Part shown: one piece after another, positions 26,101 to 38,800 of the stretch | Layout: each line of letters opens with the position of its first letter | Position numbering within the stretch: the stretch's first letter is position 1 | Source of the DNA: Macquaria australasica | Taxonomy: Eukaryota; Chordata; Actinopteri; Centrarchiformes; Percichthyidae | Assembly: GCA_005408345.1 (NCBI GenBank) | Contig: SEMN01000001.1 | Coordinates: 124,001-188,000, forward strand | DNA length: 64,000 nucleotides | Direction: 5' to 3' | Notes under the pieces: generated by a model | What the model was told of the DNA's origin: nothing | Seen by the model: the letters and a program-made list of their open reading frames with translations, nothing else | The model's database searches: none | Position numbers and translations under genes: made by a program

Positions 26101-29100
26101 GAATCAGAACTGAATGTGTGGCAAAACTTCTTTAATTTTATTTCAGTTTAAGATCAGGTGAGAAACAGGACTTGAGTTTAAGCTTACTCATGTACAGTTT
26201 TGGTGGCATTTTCACTGCGCTCTTTGATTCTCTATACTGCTAAAAATAATCAGTTTTGATTAAGAATGCAGCTATTTCATGATGAAGTGTTGATGTACCC
26301 ACTTTTGCCAACCAGCTTCGTACGAGCCTTATCTAAAAAAAACTTGACCCAGGTTAAGCTGACAGGACCACTGAATGAACAAGTGAACCAAGAGTTGTCC
26401 TGTACTGAACTTCCATTAGTCATGTCTTAGATTTCCCAGAAAGACTTTCAACAGCCCCCAGAGAAGTCGATTTTTTTGTGTGTGTATTAGTGCAGCTGCA
26501 GTGAGCAATAGAAGCATCATTAGCTGTCCCTGTTGAGACAAAGCAGAGAAAGTTGAGAGATAACAATGCCTTGGTGTGCTATGTGGGGTTGTTGACAAAA
26601 ATGAAGTGAATGAGGGTGTTATATTTAATGTATTTAAGTAATTTCTCTGGACAGTGAGCCTGGAGAGAAGTATTTGCTGGACTATTGATGTCTTGGTGTA
26701 CGGCTGAAAATATACTCAATTTACTCTGCAGTACATTTGGCCAGTCACTCATGGCAAACACAAAAGCAGCAGAGAAAAAAATGAACCTAAAAATGCAAGG
26801 CTCAACACCAAAAAACATTCATAACAATCTTGAGGCTCCCAATCCCATTTTTCCACCCTCGTGTTGGGGTTTGTGAACGAATATAATTGCTCAAGGTCCT
26901 CACAGGTACAGTGACATGAATGAGTGTGACTGTGTAAAAGTTTGTATTCCTGCGGGTATGCTAATTTTCAGTTTAGATTTTGCATACAATGCTCACCTCA
27001 GATCTTACTGTGTGTGTGATCTAACGTGTCCAGTCTTATCTGCGTTTGTCACCGTCTTTCTTCCCCTGTTTGCGCAGGCTTTTGAAAAAACAAACAAACG
27101 ACTCCTTTTTATTTACAGCCACAAGCATCAGCCTGGCATGGCTCTCTGCTCACCTTGTTCTCATGAGGCACTGTGAATGTAAACAAAGGGATATGAACAG
27201 CGTATTTCCAAATGTAATGCATTATTGTATTGCTAATGCCACCTGGGTTTCCTTGATGTGTGTTTGATGTGAAACCCAGTGGTACCAGCTCGTGCTTTGA
27301 AGAAGGTGTATCAATGAACATGAATGTTAGATGGATAGTTGTAAAGTGGATTCACATGAAATACCTATTATTAATAAAAGAGACATTTGAAGAGAAAAGG
27401 AGGTCACACACACACACACGTACACAGACACTCACATGCATACCTAACCCTTGGGAAATAATCACGGTAGCTAATCCATCTCAGTAAGGTGGAATATGCT
27501 TATTTAAATGCTTTAGTCACAAATTCATTTCACACATTCCTGAGGCTCTGTAAGTGATCAGTGAAGAAAAATAGACGCAACGCTCATTTTCTCACCACTC
27601 TCCGAACAACATTAAAAGGTGTGAATATCTAATCTGTTTTTCATCTGTTTCCATCTCCTGCCTGTCACCCTTTCATGGTCGCTTTCTTTGTTTTGTCTCC
27701 GCATTCTTCCTGTCTGTCTTATTTTTTTATTTTTAAAACTCATATGGCCTCTTCTCCCTTCCTTTTCCCTTTCACGTTTATTGCTGTCTGTATCTCTCAG
27801 GCATTGGCACCCAGGATGGTAGTGCAAAGAAGGAGGAGGATTTCAAGGGCAAGTCACAGAGGCAGGTCCAGTTCAACCCGGGACAGACCAGAGCCACGTG
27901 GCGGGTTCGGATACTGACGGACGGGAAGTACGAGCAGGCAGAGACCTTCCAGATTTTGCTGTCGGAGCCAGTGATGGGAGTGATGGAGTTCCCCTCCACA
28001 GCAACAGTTGAGATCCTGGATCCTAGTGACGGTCAGTACTGCTCATGCACACATTATATCTTTGACTCAGCAGCGCACACATGGACACTTTTAGGGTTAG
28101 AGCATTGGATATTTTTTGTGGTGACAATCAGTGGTGGAAGTACATTTACTCAAGTACTGAGTATTTCCATTTTATCCTACTTAATACTCCTCCACTATAT
28201 TTTGGAATGAAATATTGTACTTTACAGCTTTAGTTACTAGTTCCTTTGCGGATTTAAATGATTAATACAAAATATAATCAACTAATGAATTATTAAATTA
28301 ATAATTAATATTATAGATTAAGCTACCCAGCAGTATATGAAGTAGTTACAATTACATATTATATATTATATATGATTCTGAAATGGGTCATTCTGCATAA
28401 TGAGTACTTGAATACATGGCTTTTACATGTATTTCTACACAGTGGTATTGTTACTTACTGTTTGCTTTGCCCACCTAAAAAAGACAAATATGACTGCAGC
28501 TGCAGTGAAGTTTCTGACACTTGTAATGCACACCACACAAAATCCCATCTGCCACTCAAGTATTCCTGTTACAAAGTAGTGAAAAATACACAACCCTTTG
28601 GCCTTCACCGCACATCACATTTGTTGTGTGAAGCATCAGTCAACTTGGCACACACAGAATGACGACCTGTCAATATAAACATTGTCTACTGTAGATATAG
28701 AGTCACGTCAAATCTATCCTCAGGCAAAGAGGAGGAATACAGTTTTGACATGACAGCCAGAAGAGATTTATTTATAGGGATGATGTTTTTTTACACTCAC
28801 CAGAAGTACTAAGTAGATTGCTTACCTCTTAAAGTACTTATATTGCTGTTTAGTGGTGAACATTGGTCAAACCTTAATGGTTAAGTTTGGAAAGTGTCTC
28901 TTGCATACACACAAAAAGCTTCACTCTTTCGCTTTCTGTCTTAAATAGTTTGTAATTTGCCATTTTCACTCTCCTTGTTCTTTGTGTCTTTGCCTGCAAA
29001 TTGAAATGTTAATGGAATATTGAGTAGTGCGACAAACTTGAGCTGCTCTGCTCCATCAAGGTTATATTTACTCTTCTGCAGCTTTTACGTTCAGTTTTTT

Positions 29101-32100
29101 TTGTGTGCATTACTCCCCTCTTCAGTACAACTTTTAAGTAATTATAGATGTGCAACAAAGATGGAAACAATGAAGCTTCCATTATAGTGACACACAGCAG
29201 CTGCTCTCATCTCTCCCTCTCTCTCTCTCATTTGTCTTCTTGTTCTCTCTCATTCACTATGTCTTGATCTTTCTCTCCCCCTCACATTCTCCCTCAATCT
29301 ATCCTCCCCTGTGGGTTAATTATGGTGTGTGTGGAGGGCAGGGGCTGGTTTGTTTTGGATTGTCTAATGTGACAGAGATGTGCCACTCTGTACTCTAATG
29401 GGCCAGTGAAGCTCTAGCTGTGCTTGTGGCGTTAGCTGAACTCCAGCTTCTTTCTCTAATGATGAAAACTGGCTTTGTCTGGTCTTCTGGTTAGCCTAAA
29501 GATTCCCTCCCCAGAGGACATGTCAGCTAGGCTAATGGCTTTAGAGGAGAGAGGATCGCTAAGCTATAACCAAAAATGTTCCAAAATTAAGGAGAGCATA
29601 ACAAACTGACTTTTTTTCTAACAGCATGGACAGTCTCTGTTTGTGTGTACAAATGCCTGGAGCTCTTCTATATTGTTTTTCTTTTTGTGTTAGTTGTAAG
29701 AATGCTTACCCTCTACCAGCCTTCTGAATTAGCCTGTTGCTACTTTGATTAGTAACAACGAGTGGCCTTGTCCTGTGGCGCGTCTTGCCTGTGGTACACG
29801 CACTTTCAGTGCTGCAGCAGACACAAACTCTGTTTAATTACAGGGTGTGATTGCCTAGCGTTACTCCTGCGGAACTTTATGACTTTCTTCCATATATAAT
29901 CCATGCACAGTGCTGACTAAAGATGAAGGTGGCAGCCTGCTATTTGACTGTTCGCTGCAAGCAGTACCAGCATCTTGCTACAGTCAGTGATATCATTCTT
30001 GCTTCCTCTGCAGCAAGGATGCTATATATCAGCAGAGCTGTTGCTGGACTGCATTTTGCACCAAGGTCATTCCTCTAAATGATGAAGAACTGTTTTGTGT
30101 CTGAAACCGCAAGGCCAGCTGCAGTCAAGCTCATCCTTGTGTAATTGTAAGAGCTTTGTCTCTGTTAGGATTGTAAAACCTCTTGACTAATGCAGGTCAC
30201 ATCAAGCGAGGGACTGCATCTTGTGAGGTTGCTGTTGCTTTGAACTGTGACATGGTGTTGTACTGTTGTTTAGGTGGATAGTGCCATTAACAGTAGCTCA
30301 TTTAGCTGATAGCCATAACCAGTTTTACAAGCTGGTAATGAATAACATGCGCAACTATCACAACGACAACAACAACCAGATAGTAGAAAAAAAGAAAATA
30401 TCCCTGCATGCATATAATATTCATGGAATGATCAATAATGGAGAAGTTCTAGGCATAGACATAAAAGCTAAACAGATTTTTTTGTGTTGTTGTCTTTTTT
30501 TCTGGCAAGGCAATAGCAAGATCAGGTGCAAGTATTCACTATTTTAACACCCTCTGTAAAAGCACATGCTTTTTTTTTTCTCCCCATGAATCTTTTAAAA
30601 TGACTGTGTGTTTTCCTCCAGGAGGAGAACTTGACTCACTTGTCTTTTCTAAATCTTAGGTGGATTTAGAGGCACTAGAAGAGCGAAGTGTGAGGTGAAA
30701 TGTGAAAGAAATGTGAGGAGAGGAGGTGGCGCAGTATATGTGTGGAGAGAGAGAAGAAAATCAGGCTATGGCGGCTTGTGTGTGTGTGTGTAATAGGTAA
30801 GCTGTGGACCCTAATCCCCTGCTATGAGTCCCTGTACCCCCCTAGGGAGTGACAGATTGTGGGCAGCGACAGAAAGGAGAAATGGAGGAGAGGGGAGAAG
30901 ATTGAGAGGAGAGAGAGAACGATTTAGGAAGAGTTACCGTAAGAGAAGAGAAATGTTTGACCCCCTGTGGTGCGTGAGATTGTCTTATGTTGATGATTTC
31001 ATCCCAAAGAGTCATCTCAGGTGTTGATGTCTTTTTACGCTGGGTGTTCAAACATCCAAATCTGTTTTTTCGCTGATTTTTCACGCTCCAGTGCTTGCCA
31101 TTTTAATGCAAGTTTTTGTTGTACACGCAGGCGATAAGTATCTTGAAGTTCCCGTCATTCAGGGGGAACAAAGTCACGAGAAGATCTGGGACGAGCTGAA
31201 GCTCAGTCCACTCTGTTAGTATTTTTATTGGTCCCCGTGCGTCTGTGGAAAATAGCTCCCAACATTTATTGTTTCTCTAATGACAGTAAGATCTTCGCTT
31301 TGATAGATGATGCTTTCACTGGCTCTAAGTCTCTCTCTCAATCACAGACTCCTCTCAGAGACGGAGTGGAGAAAGAGAGAAAGAAAATAAGAGAGATGGT
31401 TCGACTGACCCCTCTGTGTATAGAGGAGTCGATGTGTGAAACTCCCGGCTGATTCACTCTGAGAGGCTTGCATGTGTAATTGTCTGCGACACACCAGGCA
31501 GTAAGAAAAACTTCCGGAGGGGTCTCTTTGAAGAACACCTCTGGTTGCATCAAACCGAAAACTGTGATGGAGAGTTATTTTTGAATATGAATACACACAC
31601 CGCAGGACCACCACTTCAATAGATCCGAATAAAAGAAAATGTCAGCTGCAGCTCACTAATGCAGAGCCAGAACAAAAGCCTGTATCAGTCCTTGATGGCC
31701 TAATGTACTGTGGATTTTTGCAGATTGTTATACATATCATTACCCTTTTTTTCCTCCCCTCTGACTCCCTCCACTCATTCTGTTTTCTCCTCCAAACAGA
31801 GTCGACTGTGTTCTTCCCTGAACAGATCCACTCAGTGGAGGAAGATGTTGGAGAGCTTTTCATCCCGGTGCACCGCAGTGGAGACATCAGCAAGGAGCTC
31901 ATGGTGGTCTGCTACACACAGCAGGGTACAGACTAGCGTTTTTTCACCTCATCTAACCCATTTACCCTCAGTATACCCTGCCTGCCTGCCTGCCTGATGC
32001 CTTACTGGCCAGACTGCTCATATCAGATGCTTATTATTTAGGGCTCAGTGAATATTTTTTGACCACATATACTATATTCACATGTGTTTGAGGTATAGAT

Positions 32101-35100
32101 GAAAAATTATTTAAATGATTTTATGTTTCTCACAAATTATAAAAGCATCAGACAACACTAATAGCACTCATTTTGTTCATACTTGGATGACAGATTGTGC
32201 AATTAATCTGGTATCTGGTGTATGGTGGAGTGTCAGGTGCACCTGTCGCACCTTTCCTGTTCTGACAGTGCCAATGAAGTCTGTTTAAAACACAGCCAAC
32301 ACACTGGAAGAGATGCAGTTCACACCACCTTTGCATTTTCACAAAGTAGCAGCATAAGCTCAGTAGTATCACAGTTAGCTGTTAGCCGGTGCCTATTCCA
32401 AGGTATACAGTAGTTTATTCAAATCATTAACATGCTTTTCGTCTTCTTCCACAACAGCTCCAACCTCTTTGTGATAATTCAAATTACTTTCACTTATGTA
32501 TTTGCAGCTTGTGAGAGTGACAATGCGTAAAAAATGTCCAGATTTAGCCTGTGTTCTCCTCATGCAGTTAAATGCCATGAGATACATTTAGAGAAAACAT
32601 GAAGGGATAATGCATACACTGATTAACCTAATGAAGGCACAATTGCTAAATGTCAAAACACTATATACCACAGGTTTGATTTTGAGAAAAGCTGTGGGGG
32701 TGGTCTGTTCCCATTGTGCTCTGCCATTAAAACTAATCCACTGACTCATGACGAGACTGCTGTAATTAAAGGTCAGATTTTCACAAGCTGTAATGGCTAC
32801 GTTAACAGTCTGAATTTACTAAACTGAAAGGGAAAATGTGTCTTATTACTGATGATGTTTGTTTGTTAACCTGATGTGTTCAGCCCCCTCTGAATTTTCT
32901 AAACTTCATCACACTTCATCAAATTCAACTAAATATGAATATGTTCTATATTCAAATTCAGTGGTTCCGTTATAGGAAAAAATGTACCTAAAGATGATCA
33001 CTTAGTATTCCTGAAATAAGAGATGCTGTCTGAAAAACTGTTATATTTTCCCTAGTTTTATGATGCCGTTTACAAATACGATACATTTTTTTATGTACTT
33101 TTAATAATTTAGATACTCTAAATGTGGGATAAAGTCCTGTCACTGTCCTCACCTTTTTGCTGGTCCCTGTGAAGGTTCTGCCTCAGGGACGATTCCCACC
33201 ACCGTCCTGTCTTACTCCGACTACATCTCCCGTCCGGAGGAGCACGGCAGCATCCTTCGCTTCGACAAGGGTGAGAGGGAGAAGCAGTGCCGCGTGGTGA
33301 TCATCGACGACTCTCTGTACGAGGGAGAAGAGACCTTCAATGTCACTCTGTCGCTGCCTGTCGGGGGGCGTCTGGGGATGCACTACCAAACCACCAAAGT
33401 CAACATCTTGGAAGATACAGATGATGGTAAGGCACGCTGATGCTGTGCTGCTAAAGCGGATGCATATGCGTGTGTGTGTCTGTCTGTCAGTTTATTTCTG
33501 TGCTCACTTAGTTACATACTTCCCCCATGTTTTTATTTCCAGTGATCTTTCTGTGCAAGCTCTAATAACTTTATAAAAATTTTCAAATCAAGCTCTGATT
33601 AAACACTCATCCCTTGGAACATGATGTACCCAAATCACACGGATGAGAGGTCTTAGTGAACTTTGCAAAATGTGTTTTGTCTCCAAAGAGGGGCTGAGAA
33701 GATTTGATTTGTGTGAATTCACAGCGCTCGAAGTTCTGGTGTTTTGAATTGCCATCGGAGCCTTTATATCAGGGAAGTTCTCTTAATTAAGCTTGTTTAC
33801 AAACTTATAGGGTGTTGAGGCATGCAGCATAAGAGAGTTGGAAACACCCTGACATAGACCCTGCACCTGCAGCTGACAGATGGAATCAAACTTCCGTCTC
33901 GCTGTCATTCAGACAGGTTTTAATTACAGTCGAGGCTCACACAGGAGTCCAGTGGGACTACATTATCACACATTTCCCTGGTGTGCTTTCATCCTGTTAC
34001 GCCATTGTATGGACAAAGTAGATTACATCGTTTGAAAGGCAGAGAAAATGTGTAGAGGATTTATCCGGGGAGGGACAAGCCTGCTGGGAAATACCTATTC
34101 CAATCTACAGGCGTCCTCCACCATCTCACTATTCTGCATTGATTTACTTATAGACTTAGAAAGACTGAATGTCTCTGCTCAAGGTTTTTTGTTAAATGCC
34201 ATGCTGATTGTTACAGTAAAAGTCCTACTTTTCCCCCCCTAGAGATGAGGGAGCACTGGTGTGATAAATTTGGGTGAAATACCAGCAATGTAACAGGTTG
34301 GCTTTGCATCATCAGTGCCATATAGATTAGTCTTTCCTGCTCTCATGTGGTGTACACTCATTGTACAGGCTTATAAGCTCACCCACCCATCTGGCATCTG
34401 GAGAAATGCCAACAATATATATATATAAATATATCAACAAATAAATAAGTTCTACATCTAGTCCAACTGACTTGTTTTCACTGGCTACAATGCTTCAGAA
34501 TTTATGGTTTCATCCTTTCTATTTGAGGGTTCTCTCACCTTGCTAAGTAGAAATTGACCATATTGCTCGTCATATTCTGTAGCAGGAAATGAGCGTCTAC
34601 ATTTAGCTGCCATCCAAAATAATTATACAGGAAAAAAGAGAAAAGGTTCTTCAGGTAGAGAGCAAGGAGAGGAGTTGTATTAAAAGCCTTTATTGAGTCA
34701 GGCATGGGGTCTTCATCAGGGCGGAAATAGTAAAAACAGATTGCTTACACCGAGTACACTAACTAGACAATACACCGGAAATAAACAATATTGCACCACA
34801 TAATTAGGCAACCAGCAGATAACTGTATAGAGGATCTCTGGTTGTCATCAAAAACATTTTCATTGTAGTATGTGCACCAAGGTGTATGTCCAGGTTAACA
34901 TTAAATCTTAGAAAAATGAAGACTTAGAAAAATGACTTCTTTCACTGAGACTGGACTATTTTTCTCTCAGAAGACTCCCAGTCTTCCTTTTAAGTGGCTC
35001 TTTCATTTTGTCATAAATTGTTTGTATTGGGAAGAATAGTGTCAGAGAGGACTTGTCATGCTTGTCATGCCAGACTGCTCACATAGACACACATTCAATT

Positions 35101-35550
35101 TGGCACAATTGTTTGTCTATGCAGCCTGGGATAAATAAAACAATGACGACTTATAACTGAGAACTCATTCAGGGATGCAAACAATTGTGCCAAATTGAAT
35201 GTGTGTCTATGTGAGCGTGTGGAGGCATCTGGGGGCTAGTTAACAAGAAACATGACACACTGTCTGATTGTTAGTAAATTGTCAGAAGACTTCAGCCGTG
35301 GTGCTGAGTTCAAAGGAATGGAAATGTGTTTGTGAAAGCCCAACTCCAGTGAGAGATGATGTGTCATTTTTAGCCTCCTGGAGGATAATGCACTGTCTGA
35401 CAGTGCTCTAATACCTGCACCCAGGCAGTCAGACTGCAGCCTCCTTCACTTTAGCACGAACTCAACTCACCAAGGAAAATAGCTAAAGAACAGTTACGAC
35501 GCTCTGTGTATACTTGTGTACTTGCGCATGGCTGCCTGCGTCTGCTGTGC

Positions 35551-35588
<38 letters not shown>

Positions 35589-35765
35589 ACTCCAAGTTCA
35601 GGTTAGACCTCAAATTCTGCATCAAAGGTCTGGGGTGAGAAAAGCACTTGTAAAACTCTAAGTGTGACTGCTAGGGCTCTCTCTAGCCCCATTTTTCCTT
35701 CCCCCAGGTCAAAGTCAAGTTCAGTCTGCCGTTCTCCTTCCATCTATTTCTCCACTACCATCACA

Positions 35766-35806
<41 letters not shown>

Positions 35807-38800
35807 TCTCTCACTTTAACTGAAAAAAAAAGGCCCAGGGGTGTCTGCTAGATTTAGTACTTTATCAGATTAAACTCTACAGTACCTGTCTCCCTGAGTG
35901 TTGCGCTCTGCATGGCTGCACATTCTGACTCAAAGTGAGTGTTGTCATCTCCCTGTACCCTGCCAAGGAAAGAGGACGCTCAGGCTCTCTCAGCCGGGTG
36001 CATATGGCCACAGCTGAGTTTGTAGAATTGTAGATTAGCTCAGAGTATTTCTTGGAAACCCAGTCCTTCATTTCAATATTAGAGCAGCCTTACTGTTGGT
36101 CACACTCCCAAAGCAGCATAATTGCTCACTCATTGCTCATTTGTACATTATGCCCTTGCAGTAGATAAAAAGTGTTTTTTTTTTCCACTTCAGGAGGTGG
36201 ATTGCAGAGTAATTTTGTTTCACCTGTTGTCATTTTATGGCAACACATTCCATTCTTAAACCAAATTATTTTAATTATAAATGCTTATATTATACAAACA
36301 TGCCATCTTCCACCACATACCCCCCAATTAGCATACAAGCAGCAAATTATGGCAAAACCTTCTCTCCCAATTCTGTAATTTATTTTCTTGCTTAATTTTG
36401 CCTCCTGTTACAAACAGCAAAAAAACTGTATTTAAAAAAGAAAAGAAAAAGATGGAAATAGTCAACAATTTGCACATTAGCATCTAGTGAAACAAGAAAC
36501 AAATTAACCCAAGAAAGGGGGCAAAAATTGCACACATTTTACCCATGCATGAAAAGATTTCCGATATCACCACATCTTAGATTATGGTTCCCAGCTTTTT
36601 TGGCCTGTGACTCTTAAAAGTGAAGTAGTGTCTACTTGCAAACATCTCGTGACAGGTTGCATAATGTAAATCAGTCAAGCCAATTACTTTTTAAAGGCCT
36701 GAAAAGGTAAATCCGTCCAGTATTTCACAATAGAAAGCAAAGATTAGAGAAAATACAGAAAAAATAAACATGATTTATGTAGCAGAAGTATTTTTTTATT
36801 TTATTTTCTACCTTCTTAATCATTGCTTGGTCCCTTACTAGTATGAATTTTAACCCCAAGCACCAATGGGAATTTTCTAACATAACGAAAAGCACCTAAG
36901 GTTCCAGGGTAATATTTACAGACAATTTTGTAAGATCTTATTAGTCACCTTCTTCCAAAAGCAGGGGCCCTTCTTCAGAGGACAGCTGAGAATTCTCTGT
37001 AAACTGTGTTTAAAGGCGCAGTGACACACAAATGGCTACAGACACCGACACATAGTAATTATCACAATTTGGCTTTACACCTTCCCCAGCCCTCACACAC
37101 ACTTCAGAGTGCTAAACCACAGGCGTGGCCCCAGAGGGGAGCGAGGATGCAGTTCTCACTCATCAGTCATCACTGAACTCCCTCTCGTGGTGTCAAGGAT
37201 TTGTCATCCCCGGGTGCAGTCAGGACATGTATATTAGCACTCGAGCAGAAGTTTCCTCTCTGAGCATAACAGGAATGTGTGCCCGATTGCTTAGTGCATA
37301 GTGTTTACAGATATGCTACATGTTTTCGCTACTAATGTTGAGGCATGCATTAACACGATAATAATCATCCACAAAACACACTTACCAGCTCCTGCGCTGT
37401 TACCCAGACTATTTAATTAGATGTTTTTATCCATGTGCTCTTCCCACCTACGCAATCTGTGATTTTCCTTTTACTCTGCCATTGTGCAAACACACAAATT
37501 ATATTTGCATTACAAACCAGCACTACATCTGTTAGGTGAAGCCGAGTGTTCGGGAGGAAATCGTATGCGGGAAAGACAGATAGATGCATTAAGAATAAAT
37601 GTCTTTAGGTGGAGAGAAAGGATGCAGGCTGCTCTTGATACTCGTGATACTCGCTGGATATTGCTGCTCTCGGCTGTCACTTATTCTGTCAAGTTGAGAG
37701 TCAAAATGTAACTGCAGTAATTTTTCTCATTCCCTTAGTTATGTACAATATGCTTAGCTTTTGTTATCTGGCCCAGTTAAGGTATATAAATAAAAAGTTC
37801 ATACATCAGTAAAGTAATATTCAGGGGGAAAAAAACCCATCTCTGGACTGCTCACAAGTGTTTGATTATGACACAAAAAAAAAAAAAAAAAGATAATACG
37901 TGTGCTATTTTTGGATTATATGCCAGAATATAAGAAAGGAGCCAAAACGGAGACAGAAGAACTTTTATTCTGTCAGTTTTTTGGACTTGACAGGGGGTTT
38001 GTGAGAGATGAAGCTGTCAAATACACATTGGACTGCCTCCACTTACTGCCTCAGGAAACAATGCCAGTTCAAACAAGCCTTTGAGCAGTCTAGGGGGCCT
38101 CTTTCTCTCTTTCTCTGACTGTGGTATAGTGATGGTGAGACAGACACACACACACGAACACACAGAGGCCTTGTTTTTCAGTGCTAACTGCATCCTTTTT
38201 TTTTGTTGAAAGTACTTAGTGGTTTCTGTCAGAGGAATGGTAACAATGAGGTGGAATGAAAGGCCAGGAAAGGTTGAAAGGTCACACTTCCCTGCAGTTT
38301 AACTTGAGACTAATGGGCTGTCGCTGTTTGACCTCTGTGTCCGGCTGCTGGCTTTACAAATGAATCATGTCAGACTGCTGGTGGCTGCTGACAGGTGCAC
38401 GCATAAGGAGAGAAGACAAGGGACATTAACATTAAACAAAAAGTAAAGCAAATATGAACCCTGCTACAAAGGTGGGTCATATGAGGTTAAAGGGTTAAAC
38501 AGAATTTATCAGGTACAAAAGTGTCAATCAGCAGTTTGATATTGAGTTAAGTTTCAAAGCAACATGAGACAACTAGCAGAGCACTAAAAAGACCAAATCA
38601 CCTGTGCCCATATGTGCACTAAAATAAAGAAATAAAAGCTCCAAAAGTATTTAATATGTTAAACAGTCTGGAAATTCATGGCAGGATGTAAAACTGCATC
38701 AACAAACAACAAGGATGGGGATCACAAATTGAAACAACAGTGCAATTATGAACCTATACTGTAGAATAAACAGGATTATAAAAGAATACACAAATACTAC

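Larger units (their letters stand above)
18957..27800 (+). other. frem2 intron 3 (8.8 kb)
   Basis: Bounded by GTTAGT and TCTCAG. It holds a long teleost repeat (19030-19645), a tRNA-derived SINE (20348-20520), a second copy of the repeat seen at 7645 (23085-23310), another short common repeat (23335-23410) and scattered GT/CA tracts. About 24180-24780 is pyrimidine-rich with open frames on both strands but no recognisable protein. I see no nested gene. Confidence 0.8.
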
